Notes: generated by a model from the letters alone, not told the origin. 44,360 nt of DNA from Oscillospiraceae bacterium (GCA_017445385.1 JAFSUG010000013.1:1-44360), one strand, 5' to 3'. Numbered from the stretch's first letter, positions 7,181 to 16,448 are shown. Program-made: numbers and translations.

Positions 7181-7645
7181 ATGGAAGAAAAAGAACTCAA
7201 GACCGACGAACAGCCGATTTCCGCCGGTAAACGGTCCGCGCTGCTGCGCTATATTGTAATTTTGTTCGCGTTTGCGTTTATATTGGTATCCGTTTCGCTG
7301 GTTGTGCAGATCAGCAGCTCTAATTCCGTGATCAGCGATCTGACCTCCTCTTCAAGCGGCGCAATCGCGCGCGCGGAAGAGCTGCAAGCAACGAACCGCG
7401 CGCTGGAAGATGAGCTGGAAGAGCAGAAGGCGCGCAACACCACGCTGCGCGAAGCGGCAACGAATGCGCGGCAGGATCAGCGGCGGCAGCAGAAGGCGTA
7501 CGACGCGCTGCTGATTCTCATGACCACCGAGAACCCGGACGGCGATCTGGATTACGCCAAAGCAATCGAAACGTTAACCGAGCTGCGCAACTGCCTGCCG
7601 GATACGGCGCAGGCGCTGGTCGATCAATACCTGGACGCGACTTGA
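7181..7645 (+). CDS. Unknown single-pass membrane protein with coiled coil
   Basis: A 154-residue protein of no family I recognise. A charged N-terminal tail of about 23 residues is followed by one strong transmembrane helix (about 24-46, YIVILFAFAFILVSVSLVV), then a serine-rich linker and a predicted coiled coil (about 65-115, rich in Glu, Arg, Ala and Gln with heptad-like spacing), and a short helical C-terminus. The topology should be N-in with the coiled coil outside. It begins 12 bases after parB and 17 bases before serS, so it is read with the par operon. The size and layout recall FtsL/DivIC-like division proteins, but no specific motif supports that. Confidence 0.75.
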   Translation: MEEKELKTDEQPISAGKRSALLRYIVILFAFAFILVSVSLVVQISSSNSVISDLTSSSSGAIARAEELQATNRALEDELEEQKARNTTLREAATNARQDQRRQQKAYDALLILMTTENPDGDLDYAKAIETLTELRNCLPDTAQALVDQYLDAT

Positions 7646-7661
7646 GAAAGAGGAATTTTAT

Positions 7662-8966
7662 ATGATTGATATTCGCGTTTTAAGAGAAAATCCGGAATCT
7701 GTCCGGGAAAATATGCGCAAAAAGTTCCAGGACAGCAAGCTGCATCTTGTGGACGAAGTGCTGGAGCTGGACAGCAAAAACCGCGCCGCGATTGCGGAAG
7801 CGGATACGCTGCGCGCAAGCCGCAACACGCTTTCCAAGCAGGTTGGCATGCTGATGGGACAGGCGAAGAAGGACCCGTCGAAGGCGGCGGAGGCGGAAGC
7901 GGTTAAGGCGCAGGTCACGGCGAACGCCGCGCGCCTTGCGGAGCTGGAAGCGGAAGAAACGCGCCTTGCCGAAGAAATCCGCAAGCGTATGCTGCTGATC
8001 CCGAACTTCATCGATGCTTCCGTGCCCATCGGTCCGGACGATAGCTGCAACGTGGAAGTGCAGCGCTTCGGCGAGCCGGTCGTGCCCGACTTTGAAATTC
8101 CGTATCACACCGAGATCATGGAGCGGTTCCACGGCGTGGATATGGACGCGGCAGGCCGCGTTTCCGGCAACGGTTTTTACTATCTGCTCGGCGATATTGC
8201 CCGTTTGCACGAGGCGGTCATCGCCTACGCGCGTGATTTCATGATCAACAAGGGATTCACCTACTGCATTCCGCCGTTTATGATCCGCGGCGCGGTTGTG
8301 GAAGGCGTTATGAGCCAGAGCGATATGGACGCCATGATGTATAAGATTGAGGGCGAAGACCTCTATCTGATCGGTACGTCCGAGCATTCGATGATCGGCA
8401 AGTTTATCGACCAGATCATCCCGGAAGAAACGCTTCCGCAAACGCTGACCTCCTATTCGCCCTGCTTCCGCAAGGAAAAAGGCGCGCACGGCATCGAGGA
8501 GCGCGGCGTTTACCGCATCCACCAGTTCGAAAAGCAGGAGATGATCGTCGTCTGCAAGCCGGAGGAATCCATGGCTTGGTACGAGAAGATGTGGCAGATG
8601 TCCGTTGAGCTGTTCCGCTCGATGGAGATTCCCGTCCGCCAGCTCGAATGCTGCTCGGGCGACCTTGCCGATCTCAAGGTCAAATCCTGCGATATCGAGG
8701 CGTGGTCGCCGCGGCAGAAGAAGTATTTTGAGGTCTGCTCGTGCTCCAATCTCGGCGATGCCCAGGCGCGGCGGCTGAAAATGCGCGTGCGCGGCGCGGA
8801 TAAGAAGATGTATCTGCCGCATACGCTCAATAATACCGTTGTTGCGCCGCCGCGTATGCTGATCGCGTTCTTAGAGAACCATCTGCAGGCGGACGGCAGC
8901 GTAACGATCCCTGCAGTTTTGCAGCCGTATATGGGCGGCAAGACCGTACTCGTCCCGGAGGATTGA
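7662..8966 (+). CDS. serS: Seryl-tRNA synthetase
   Basis: A 434-residue class II synthetase that charges tRNA-Ser. The N-terminal coiled-coil arm (about residues 25-105) carries the usual long antiparallel helices. Motif 2 appears as SPCFRKEKG...RGVYRIHQFEKQEM, and motif 3 near the C-terminus in HTLNNTVVAPPRMLIAFLEN, ending with the standard LQPYMGG. The ATG at 7662 follows GAAAGAGGAA. It lies close behind the membrane coiled-coil gene, probably in the same transcript. No T-box leader is seen in the 16-base gap, so expression depends on an upstream promoter. Confidence 0.96.
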   Translation: MIDIRVLRENPESVRENMRKKFQDSKLHLVDEVLELDSKNRAAIAEADTLRASRNTLSKQVGMLMGQAKKDPSKAAEAEAVKAQVTANAARLAELEAEETRLAEEIRKRMLLIPNFIDASVPIGPDDSCNVEVQRFGEPVVPDFEIPYHTEIMERFHGVDMDAAGRVSGNGFYYLLGDIARLHEAVIAYARDFMINKGFTYCIPPFMIRGAVVEGVMSQSDMDAMMYKIEGEDLYLIGTSEHSMIGKFIDQIIPEETLPQTLTSYSPCFRKEKGAHGIEERGVYRIHQFEKQEMIVVCKPEESMAWYEKMWQMSVELFRSMEIPVRQLECCSGDLADLKVKSCDIEAWSPRQKKYFEVCSCSNLGDAQARRLKMRVRGADKKMYLPHTLNNTVVAPPRMLIAFLENHLQADGSVTIPAVLQPYMGGKTVLVPED

Positions 8967-9017
8967 TCCCGTAATTCCGCCGCAGCGCGGCAATAAATAA
9001 AGAAAGGATGAAATCCC

Positions 9018-9473
9018 ATGAAAAAGCTCGCAAAAGAATTTAAGGACTTTATCATGCGCGGAAACGTGCTGGATCTGGCAGTCGGCGTTATTATGGCGAC
9101 CGCGTTCGGCGCAATCACCACGTCGCTTATCAACGATCTGCTGATGCCGTTTATCGCATGGCTGTTCGGCGCGCAGGATATGTCCGCGCTGAACGTTACC
9201 ATTCGCCCGGAGGTTCTGAACGAAGCCGGCGAAGTCACGCAGGAAGCAATCGTGCTCGGCATTGGCACGTTCGTGAGCGCAATTATCAATTTCCTGCTGA
9301 TCGCGCTTGTGATCTTTGTAATCGTCAAGAGCTTCAACAAGGCGAAAGAGCTTGCCGAGGCGAAGCTGAAGAAGGCGGAAGAGGCGGAAGCAGAAGCGCC
9401 GGCAGAGCCGGAACCCTCCGCAGAGGAAAAGCTCCTCACCGAGATCCGCGACATCCTGAAAGAAAAGCAGTAA
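9018..9473 (+). CDS. mscL: Large-conductance mechanosensitive channel MscL
   Basis: A 151-residue inner-membrane channel that opens on hypo-osmotic shock. The N-terminal amphipathic helix and TM1 read KEFKDFIMRGNVLDLAVGVI, a very close match to the family. A periplasmic loop follows, then TM2 (about 95-118), and a C-terminal helix with an acidic, alanine-rich extension (AEAEAPAEPEPSAEE). AAAGGATG lies ahead of the ATG. The gene ends at a strong terminator shared with a convergent gene. Confidence 0.96.
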   Translation: MKKLAKEFKDFIMRGNVLDLAVGVIMATAFGAITTSLINDLLMPFIAWLFGAQDMSALNVTIRPEVLNEAGEVTQEAIVLGIGTFVSAIINFLLIALVIFVIVKSFNKAKELAEAKLKKAEEAEAEAPAEPEPSAEEKLLTEIRDILKEKQ

Positions 9474-9481
9474 ATCGCATA

Positions 9482-9518
9482 AAAAAACAGGCAATCTCAA
9501 AGAGATTGCCTGTTTTTT
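9482..9518. terminator. Bidirectional terminator after mscL
   Basis: Arms of 17 bases (core ACAGGCAATCTC / GAGATTGCCTGT with A and T runs outside) around an AAA loop form a terminator that works in both directions. It separates mscL from the convergent gene ending at 9524. Confidence 0.9.
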
Positions 9519-9523
9519 GTTTT

Positions 9524-10192
9524 TTACCGAACGATTCGGGCATAATCTTCCTGTACGAAATAGAAGCGCTGATCGGTGTCGTTCGCAAGAACGAGCACGT
9601 TGCCGATCTTGCCCAGCACCACTGCGCCGACGATCACAACCGCGCCAAGCACGAGCGCAACCGTTCTGCCAACGGCAGGCGAGTTTACGTCGCACGGCTC
9701 ACAGCAGGGATCGGGATACGGCGGGCAGGCGTCGCGGCAGGCGTCCGGATGCAGGATGCGGCTCATCAGCGCGCGTGCGCTCTGGTAGTCCGCGTCGCCC
9801 GCAGTGCCGAAGGCAACGGCGTGCACGTCGTCGAGCGCGATGCGCGAAACGGTGATGCCGGTATCCGTGCCGGGACCTGCCGGCAGATACAGCGTGCCGG
9901 CAACGTCGAGATATTCGCAGGCGCAGGGGGTAAAGCCGCTGAACGATGCGGTCAGCGTATCTGCGAGGTTGTCGTAAGACTCGGCAATGAGCGGCTGAAT
10001 GATCGTGGAGCCGACGAGGAACGTATCGGAAACGAACGCCATCGCCTGGAAATCCACAAGACCGCTGAGCCCGGACCGCAGCAGCATCTGCAATGCCTGA
10101 ACAAGACCCTCGTCGCGGCGGATGGGCGCCGGCTGGGGCATCATGGGCGGACGGTTGTCGCCGCCGGTTGTGCAATAGGTATCATACATCAT
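9524..10192 (-). CDS. Unknown protein with Cys/Pro-rich hinge and C-terminal membrane helix
   Basis: A 222-residue protein I do not recognise. A soluble N-terminal region of about 145 residues has a proline-rich opening. Next comes a striking Cys/Pro hinge (about 148-168, DACRDACPPYPDPCCEPCD, five cysteines), a single transmembrane helix (about 176-195), and a short tail with aromatic residues (RFYFVQEDYARIVR). There is no signal peptide, so the N-terminal part is probably cytoplasmic with a tail-anchor-like helix, unless exported by another route. The ATG at 10192 is preferred to the open frame from 10252 because GGGGAG lies seven bases before it. It is monocistronic and convergent with mscL. 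The cysteines might bind metal or form disulphides (inference). Confidence 0.7.
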   Translation of the reverse strand: MMYDTYCTTGGDNRPPMMPQPAPIRRDEGLVQALQMLLRSGLSGLVDFQAMAFVSDTFLVGSTIIQPLIAESYDNLADTLTASFSGFTPCACEYLDVAGTLYLPAGPGTDTGITVSRIALDDVHAVAFGTAGDADYQSARALMSRILHPDACRDACPPYPDPCCEPCDVNSPAVGRTVALVLGAVVIVGAVVLGKIGNVLVLANDTDQRFYFVQEDYARIVR

Positions 10193-10278
10193 TGATTCAC
10201 TCCCCGGAGAAAATTGGTTTTCCACCACGCCAGTATATGTGATGCGCTGCAAAACGGTGCAAAGAAGGAAAAAACGTA

Positions 10279-10307
10279 TGGAAATCGGCGGCGATCTATG
10301 GTATAAT
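10279..10307 (+). promoter_or_regulatory. Predicted promoter of the U32 peptidase operon
   Basis: TGGAAA (10279-10284), 17 bases, then a perfect TATAAT (10302-10307), 41 bases before the U32 start. The -35 is weak. Confidence 0.5.
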
Positions 10308-10347
10308 TTCTATAACTATCGCCAAATCTTCCAAACGGAGTTTAATT

Positions 10348-12429
10348 ATGCTGGAACTGTTGTCGCCTGCCGGCTCGATGGAGGCGCTCGTAGCCGCCGT
10401 GCAAAACGGCGCGGACGCCGTTTATCTCGGCTGCGGAAGCCATAATGCCCGTGCCGGCGCGAAGAATTTTACACCCGAAGAGCTGCCGAACGCCGTTGGC
10501 TACTGCCATGCGCGCGGCGTAAAAGTGCATCTGACCGTCAATACCCTCACAACCGACCGCGAGCAGCATCAGATCATCGAGCTGATCCGCCGCGGTGCGG
10601 AGGCAGGCGTGGATGCGTTCATCGTGCAGGACCCCGGCATCGTGCGCCTTTGCCGCGCGATCGCGCCGGGCGTGGAGCTTCACGCAAGCACGCAAATGGG
10701 CATCCATTCGCTTGAGGGCGTTTTGCAGGCGGCAAAAATGGGCTGCAGCCGCGCCGTTCTCGCGCGGGAGCTTAGCCGCGAGGAAATCGCCGCAATCTGC
10801 AAAGCAAGCCCCATCGAAATTGAAGTATTCTGCCATGGCGCGCTTTGTATGTGCGTTTCCGGGCAGTGCTATCTTTCGTCCGTGATCGGGCGACGCAGCG
10901 GCAACCGCGGCAGATGCGCGCAGCCGTGCCGTCTGCCCTATGGCTACGGGCGGCAGGAGGAGCGCTATCCGCTCAGCTTAAAGGATAACTGCCTCGTAGA
11001 TGAGCTGCGCGAGCTGGAGGCGATGGGCGTTGCCTCCGCGAAGATTGAAGGACGCATGAAACGCCCGGAATACGTTGCCATCGTTACGCGGATTTATCGC
11101 TCCGCGATCGAAAACGGCGCAGTTACGCCGGAAAACGCCGCCAAATTGGAGCAGGTGTTCTCGCGGCAGGGCTTTACAAAAGGCTACTACGAGCGCAGGC
11201 TCGGGCAGGAAATGTTCGGCACGCGGCAGGAGCTTCGCGCCGACCGCGCGCTGCTTGCCGAAGCGCGCGCAACGTATGAATCGGGCGAGCTGCCGCGCGT
11301 GGGCGTGAAATTCTATGCGCTGATAAAAGCCGGCGAGCCGGCGCAGATTGCGGCGGAAGACCCCGAGGGCAGACGCTGCATCGCAAAGGGCGCAGTGCCC
11401 GAAGCGGCAAGAACGCACGCGCTCGATGAGCAGGAGCTTGCCGCGCGCTTGCAGAAAACCGGCGGCACGCCTTACGTCTATCAAGGACTGCAGTGCGTGA
11501 TCGAACCCGGTCTTGCGCTGTCCGCGTCGGCAATCAATACGATGCGGCGCGACGTTTTAACGCAGCTGACCGCGCTGCGCAGCCGCCCGAAACCGGTGCA
11601 GCTCGGCGCCGTACCGCCGACGCCGTTCTATTCCGGATCGCGCGGAAAACCCGCGCGGACGGTCAGCGTCAGCAGCCTTGCGCAGATTACGCAGCGGCTG
11701 CTTGCCTCGCAGCCGGCGGTGCTTTACGTTCCGCTGTCGGAGCTTTTGAAGGACCTTTCTCTGCCGGCGCGTGCCGGCGAAACGGAGGTCTGCGCGGTGG
11801 TGCCGCGCGTGATCTTCAGCAGCGAACAGCCAGCCATCGAGCAGGCGCTTACGCTTGCGAAAGCGCACGGGCTGGAAAGCGCCGCCTGCGGCAATCTCGG
11901 CCACGCCGCGATGCTTAAGCGTCTCGGTTTCCGCGTGCGCGGCGATTTCGGGCTGAACGTTTTCTCCTCCGCTGCGGCGGAATACTGGCGCGGCGAGGGA
12001 CTTTCCTCGGTGACGGTATCGTTTGAAGCGTCGCTGCCGCAGATCCGCGATATGAGCAAGCCGCTTCCGATGGAAATGCTCGTTTACGGCCGTCTTCCGC
12101 TGATGATTACGGAAAACTGCCTTATCAAAAACCGCAGCGGCGTTTGCGCCTGTGACGGCGCGGTGACGAAGCTGGTTGACCGCATGAGCGAATCGTTCCC
12201 GGTTATGCGCGATTGCGGAACGTGCCGCAGCGTGCTGCTTGGCGGCAGAAAGCTCTATCTGCTCGATAAGCAGGACGCGCTCGCAAAGCTCGGCATCTGG
12301 GCAACGCGGCTGCAATTTACAATCGAAAGTCCGCAGGAGGTCGATGCGATCGTGCGGCAGTGGGAGAAACCGGAACCGTTTGATCCGGCAATGCAGACGC
12401 GCGGACTGTACCTGCGCGGCGTTGAATAG
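10348..12429 (+). CDS. U32-family peptidase-like protein with DUF3656-type insert (RlhA/YhbU-like)
   Basis: A 693-residue member of the U32 family. The N-terminal TIM-barrel starts with LLSPAGSMEALVAAVQNGAD and YLGCGSHNARAG, and contains the family signature around SGQCYLSSVIGRRSGNRGRC with clustered cysteines (CAQPC). A middle DUF3656-like region and a C-terminal part with further cysteines (NRSGVCACDG, MRDCGTC) follow. In E. coli the long DUF3656-bearing member RlhA hydroxylates a 23S rRNA cytidine, so an RNA-modification role is more likely than proteolysis, though the ortholog relationship is not proven here. It heads the run leading to maf, mreC, mreD and mrdA, 15 bases before maf. Confidence 0.88.
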   Translation: MLELLSPAGSMEALVAAVQNGADAVYLGCGSHNARAGAKNFTPEELPNAVGYCHARGVKVHLTVNTLTTDREQHQIIELIRRGAEAGVDAFIVQDPGIVRLCRAIAPGVELHASTQMGIHSLEGVLQAAKMGCSRAVLARELSREEIAAICKASPIEIEVFCHGALCMCVSGQCYLSSVIGRRSGNRGRCAQPCRLPYGYGRQEERYPLSLKDNCLVDELRELEAMGVASAKIEGRMKRPEYVAIVTRIYRSAIENGAVTPENAAKLEQVFSRQGFTKGYYERRLGQEMFGTRQELRADRALLAEARATYESGELPRVGVKFYALIKAGEPAQIAAEDPEGRRCIAKGAVPEAARTHALDEQELAARLQKTGGTPYVYQGLQCVIEPGLALSASAINTMRRDVLTQLTALRSRPKPVQLGAVPPTPFYSGSRGKPARTVSVSSLAQITQRLLASQPAVLYVPLSELLKDLSLPARAGETEVCAVVPRVIFSSEQPAIEQALTLAKAHGLESAACGNLGHAAMLKRLGFRVRGDFGLNVFSSAAAEYWRGEGLSSVTVSFEASLPQIRDMSKPLPMEMLVYGRLPLMITENCLIKNRSGVCACDGAVTKLVDRMSESFPVMRDCGTCRSVLLGGRKLYLLDKQDALAKLGIWATRLQFTIESPQEVDAIVRQWEKPEPFDPAMQTRGLYLRGVE

Positions 12430-12444
12430 AAAGAAGGAAAATCC

Positions 12445-13011
12445 ATGGCGTTGATTTTAGCATCCAAATCGCCGCGGCGGCGCGAGCTGCTGGAGCGGCT
12501 GGGACTTGAATTTACCGTCCGCGCGGCGGACGTTGATGAAACGATGAACCCTGCCAATTCGCCGGAGCAGGAGGTCGGCGCGCTCTCCGCGCGCAAGGCG
12601 GCAGCCATCTCCTCCGGGGAGGACGTTGTCGTTGCGGCGGATACGATTGTCGTTCTGGGCGATACGATCCTCGGAAAACCGAAGGACGCGGCGGACGCCG
12701 TTCGGATGCTGAAGCTGCTCGGCGGCAAAACGCATCAGGTGATGACGGGCGTTACCGTGCAGCGCGGCGAAAAGCGCGAAACGTTCGTAGAGAAAACGGA
12801 CGTGACGTTCCGTCCGCTCAGCGAAACGGAGATCCGCGCCTACGTTGCAACCGGCGATCCGCTCGATAAAGCCGGCGCCTACGGCGTTCAGGGCATGGCG
12901 GGCGCGTTCGTTTCGCATCTCGGCGGCGACTTTTTCAACGTAATGGGCTTGCCGATCTGTCGGCTCTGCCCGGTGCTGCGCCGATTCGGCGTAACCGTAT
13001 TGGGAGAATGA
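12445..13011 (+). CDS. maf: Maf-like nucleoside triphosphate pyrophosphatase
   Basis: A 188-residue house-cleaning pyrophosphatase that hydrolyses dTTP/UTP or modified nucleotides. The N-terminal ILASKSPRRRELLERLGL is the Maf signature, and VVAADTIVVLG and GKPKDAADA provide catalytic residues. YGVQGMAGAFV near the C-terminus is also typical. Maf next to mreC is the arrangement seen in many Firmicutes. It ends one base before mreC begins, so the genes are co-transcribed. Confidence 0.94.
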   Translation: MALILASKSPRRRELLERLGLEFTVRAADVDETMNPANSPEQEVGALSARKAAAISSGEDVVVAADTIVVLGDTILGKPKDAADAVRMLKLLGGKTHQVMTGVTVQRGEKRETFVEKTDVTFRPLSETEIRAYVATGDPLDKAGAYGVQGMAGAFVSHLGGDFFNVMGLPICRLCPVLRRFGVTVLGE

Positions 13012-13012
13012 T

Positions 13013-13849
13013 ATGGGAAAGAAATTCTGGACGAAGCGCGTAAAGGGAATCCTTGCAGCCGCGCTGGTGCTTGCCGTTCTGGTTATGCTCGGCTCGGCGG
13101 TCAGCCGCAGCGTTTCGGCAGGCGAATCCATCGTCACAACGCTGCTTGCGCCGTTTCGCAGCGTGGTAGCGGCGTTTGACCGCACCGCCGAGCAAATCTA
13201 CGGCAGGATCTTCCGCTATGACGCGGCAATCGCCGAGGCGGAAGCGCTCCGGCAGCAGGTTGCCTCGCAGGAGGCAGCCGTCCGCGAAGCCGAAACCTAC
13301 CGCCGCGAAAACGAGCGCCTTCGTGCGCTGCTCGGACTTGCCGGCGAGCATTCGGATTATTCGCTGCAGGCGGCATACGTCACAGCGTGGAGCGCCTCGG
13401 ATTGGTCGGATACGATCACGGTCGATCAGGGCGAAGCCGCCGGACTGGAGATCGGCATGTGCGCGATCACCTCGAGCGGAAACGTTGTCGGGCTCATCAG
13501 CGCAACCGGCCCGAACTGGGCAAAGATCACAACGGTCTACGATGCCTCAAGCGAAATCAGCGCCGCCGTTTCCTCAACGGGCGAAACGGGCGTTGTGCTC
13601 GGCGGCCGCGGCGAAAACGGCGAAAAGCTGCTGCAGATGCGGTATCTTTCCACGTCCGCGGTGCTGCGCAACGGCGATGAAATCGTAACCACCGGCTCTG
13701 TGCTCTATCCGCGCGGTCTGCTGCTCGGAACGATCTCCGGCGCGGAGCTGGATGAAACGGGCATCGATAAATATGCGGCAATCGATCCGGGCTTCCGCGT
13801 CGATGCGCTGGAGCAGGTCTTCTTTATTACGAATTATTCCAAAGACTGA
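13013..13849 (+). CDS. mreC: Rod-shape-determining protein MreC
   Basis: A 278-residue bitopic scaffold of the elongation complex. One N-terminal transmembrane helix (about 12-30) is followed by a coiled coil (about 70-107), then the beta-rich MreC core with the family pattern of repeated glycine-containing strands (NVVGLISATGPNWAKITTVYD). It links cytoplasmic MreB to periplasmic PBP2. MreB itself is not encoded here, and must be elsewhere. The start overlaps the end of maf closely, and mreD follows after 20 bases. Confidence 0.95.
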   Translation: MGKKFWTKRVKGILAAALVLAVLVMLGSAVSRSVSAGESIVTTLLAPFRSVVAAFDRTAEQIYGRIFRYDAAIAEAEALRQQVASQEAAVREAETYRRENERLRALLGLAGEHSDYSLQAAYVTAWSASDWSDTITVDQGEAAGLEIGMCAITSSGNVVGLISATGPNWAKITTVYDASSEISAAVSSTGETGVVLGGRGENGEKLLQMRYLSTSAVLRNGDEIVTTGSVLYPRGLLLGTISGAELDETGIDKYAAIDPGFRVDALEQVFFITNYSKD

Positions 13850-13869
13850 ACCGAAAGGGGGAGCGAATC

Positions 13870-14385
13870 ATGACAGCGGCTGCGAAACGCAGACTTCGTA
13901 TGGGAATCAAATATGCGATCTATGCGCTTGCCGTGCTGCTGCTGCAAGATACGCTCCTGTCCCGTTTGCCGATCGCCGGCGTACATCTGATGCTGGTGCC
14001 GGTTGCCGCCTCGTGCGCGTCAATGTGGCTCGGCGCTGAAAAGGGCGGCTGCCTCGGCGTTGCCATGGGCACGCTCTGGGCGCTTTCCGGCGCGGCTGAC
14101 GGCGGCATTTTGCTGCTTGGGCTTACGGTTTCATGCGTGCTCGGCGGCTGGCTTTGCGATGCCGTTTTTCAGCGCCGGCTCACCTCCGCGCTGCTCGCTT
14201 GCGCCATAACGCTTTTGATTACGCTTACACCCGTTTTGCTCGTGCGGCTTTATCTCTCCGGCGGCGGCGTGCGCCATGTGGCGCTGTTTTTGCGGCAGAT
14301 CCTTCTCTCGCTGCTGCTCTGCCCGCCGGCATACGCTGTTGGCAAATGGCTCGGAAAGGCAGGTGACAGCGCATGGACCGCCTGA
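13870..14385 (+). CDS. mreD: Rod-shape-determining protein MreD
   Basis: A 171-residue multi-pass membrane protein with about five helices and almost no polar loops, as expected for MreD. It is assigned largely on its position between mreC and the class B PBP. The stop overlaps the mrdA start by 13 bases. GGGGGAGCG lies ahead of the ATG. Confidence 0.88.
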   Translation: MTAAAKRRLRMGIKYAIYALAVLLLQDTLLSRLPIAGVHLMLVPVAASCASMWLGAEKGGCLGVAMGTLWALSGAADGGILLLGLTVSCVLGGWLCDAVFQRRLTSALLACAITLLITLTPVLLVRLYLSGGGVRHVALFLRQILLSLLLCPPAYAVGKWLGKAGDSAWTA

Positions 14386-16439
14386 CCAAGCAGCGCGTAA
14401 CGGCGCTGTTCGTGCTGATGGGGCTGCTGCTCGGCGTTTTCTCCTTCCGGCTGTTTAAGCTGCAGTCGGACGGCGGCTCGTTCGAGCCGGAGGCGCGCGA
14501 TACGCTCACCTATCGGACAACCGTCCCTGCCGCGCGCGGCACGATCTACGACCGCAACGGCGTGCCGCTCGTTACGAACCGCGCGTGCTATAACGTGGAC
14601 ATCGTCAATTTTGTGTTTTTCGCCGGCGGCACGCCGAACGCAAAGCTCCTGAAGCTGTATACGCTGCTTACGGAAAACGGGCTTACGGTTGTTGACCATC
14701 TGCCCGTTACGAACGCCGCGCCCTATGAATATACGAAGGACGACCTTCCCGAAGCATGGCGGCAGCACTTTTCCGCCTACCTCAAATGGAAGCAGTGGGA
14801 CCCGGAAATGACGGCGCGGAATCTCCTCAACCGAATGCGCGAGGAATACGGCGTGCCCGAGGATTGGAGCGAGGAGGATGCCCGCGCGGTGCTCGGCGTG
14901 CGCTATGAGCTGGATCTGCGCTACTGCGTGGGGCTGGATAACTACTCCATGGTTACCGACGCGCCATCGAACGTGCTTGCAGCCGTTCTGGAGCAGAAGA
15001 TCCCCGGCGTAATCGTCAGCACAACGACCGTCCGCGAATACGCAACAAAATATGCCGCGCACATTCTCGGCCACATCGGGCAGATGAATGCCGAGGAGTG
15101 GGAAACCTACAAGTCGCAGGGCTATTCCATGGATGCGCTCGTGGGCAAAGACGGGCTTGAGCAGGCGTTTGAAGCGCAGCTGCACGGAACCTCCGGCACG
15201 CGCTATACAACCGTAACCACCGATGGGATTGTTGTGGATTCGTATGATGAAACGGAGCCGAAGGCAGGCAACAACGTTACGCTTACGATCGACCTCGGGC
15301 TGCAAAAGGTTGCCGAAGATGAACTGGAGAGCGTCATAACCTCACTGCGGCGCAACGGCGTCGGCGGAAAGCATGAGGGCAAGGACGCCGAGGGCGGCGC
15401 AGTCGTTGCAATCGAGTGCAAAACCGGCGAGGTGCTTGCAAGCGCAAGCTATCCCACGTTTGACCCGGCGTCGTATTCCAAGGACTTCGATCAGCTTTTG
15501 AACACGCCGTACAGTCCGCTGTATAACCGCGCGCTTTCGGCAACGTATAACCCCGGCTCGATTTATAAGATGGTCACTGCCATCGCAGCCATTGACGATG
15601 GCGGTATCGGACGCTACCGCCGCATTACCGACCGCGGCGTTTACCGCTACTACGAAGACCAGGGCTATACCTGTAACTGCTATATCTATACGTCAACCGG
15701 CGCAACCCACGGCACCATCGATATGATGCAGGCGCTCTCCGAATCGTGCAACTACTATTTCTACGAGGTGGGACGCGAAACGGGCATCGATGCGATCGAT
15801 ACGGTTGCGAAGGGGCTCGGGCTCGGAGAGTCCACGGGCGCGGAGCTTGCAAACGCGCAAGGCACACGCGCCAACGCCGAAACGAAAAAAACGCTCTACG
15901 CCGGAACGGACCGCGCGGACTGGTACGGCGCGGATACGCTGCAGGCTGCAATCGGGCAGAGCGATAACTTCTTTACGCCGCTGCAGCTTGCAAACTATAC
16001 CGCCGCGCTCGCAAACCACGGCACGCGCTATAAAACAACGTTTTTGAAAAACGTTACAACGTGGGATTCCGGAACGCTGCTGTATGCGCATCAGCCGGAA
16101 ACCGCCGGAACGTTTGCGATTTCCGATGATGCCTACGCCGCCTGCAAGGACGGCATGCTGATGGCGGCGAAAACCGGCACGGCGTCAACCTTCCTGCGCG
16201 ATTACGGCGTGCGCGTTGCGGCGAAAACCGGCACCGCGCAGCACGGCTCCGGCGGCAGCGATAACGCTTCGTTCGTCTGCTTCGCGCCGGCGGATGATCC
16301 GCAGATCGCAATTTGTATTTACGTTGAAAAAGGCGCGCAGGGCGGCAACCTCGGGCAGATCGCGCGCGCCATGCTGGAAGAATATTTCTCCCGGACGGGC
16401 GGCTTTGCGCCGTACGCGCCGGAACAAACCGTGAATTAG
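14373..16439 (+). CDS. mrdA: Penicillin-binding protein 2 (class B transpeptidase of the elongasome)
   Basis: A 688-residue peptidoglycan transpeptidase. One N-terminal transmembrane anchor (about 10-28) is followed by the dimerisation domain (RGTIYDRNG at 56-63) and the transpeptidase domain. Active-site motifs are S396-I-Y-K399, S458-C-N460 and K618-T-G620. It cross-links side-wall peptidoglycan and works with RodA and MreC/MreD. It is translationally coupled to mreD through a 13-base overlap. A second KTGTA at 600-604, sixteen residues before the true catalytic KTGTAQHG, gives a local motif duplication. The length is slightly above average because of an insert around 85-180. Confidence 0.94.
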   Translation: MDRLTKQRVTALFVLMGLLLGVFSFRLFKLQSDGGSFEPEARDTLTYRTTVPAARGTIYDRNGVPLVTNRACYNVDIVNFVFFAGGTPNAKLLKLYTLLTENGLTVVDHLPVTNAAPYEYTKDDLPEAWRQHFSAYLKWKQWDPEMTARNLLNRMREEYGVPEDWSEEDARAVLGVRYELDLRYCVGLDNYSMVTDAPSNVLAAVLEQKIPGVIVSTTTVREYATKYAAHILGHIGQMNAEEWETYKSQGYSMDALVGKDGLEQAFEAQLHGTSGTRYTTVTTDGIVVDSYDETEPKAGNNVTLTIDLGLQKVAEDELESVITSLRRNGVGGKHEGKDAEGGAVVAIECKTGEVLASASYPTFDPASYSKDFDQLLNTPYSPLYNRALSATYNPGSIYKMVTAIAAIDDGGIGRYRRITDRGVYRYYEDQGYTCNCYIYTSTGATHGTIDMMQALSESCNYYFYEVGRETGIDAIDTVAKGLGLGESTGAELANAQGTRANAETKKTLYAGTDRADWYGADTLQAAIGQSDNFFTPLQLANYTAALANHGTRYKTTFLKNVTTWDSGTLLYAHQPETAGTFAISDDAYAACKDGMLMAAKTGTASTFLRDYGVRVAAKTGTAQHGSGGSDNASFVCFAPADDPQIAICIYVEKGAQGGNLGQIARAMLEEYFSRTGGFAPYAPEQTVN

Positions 16440-16448
16440 AGGGCAGCC

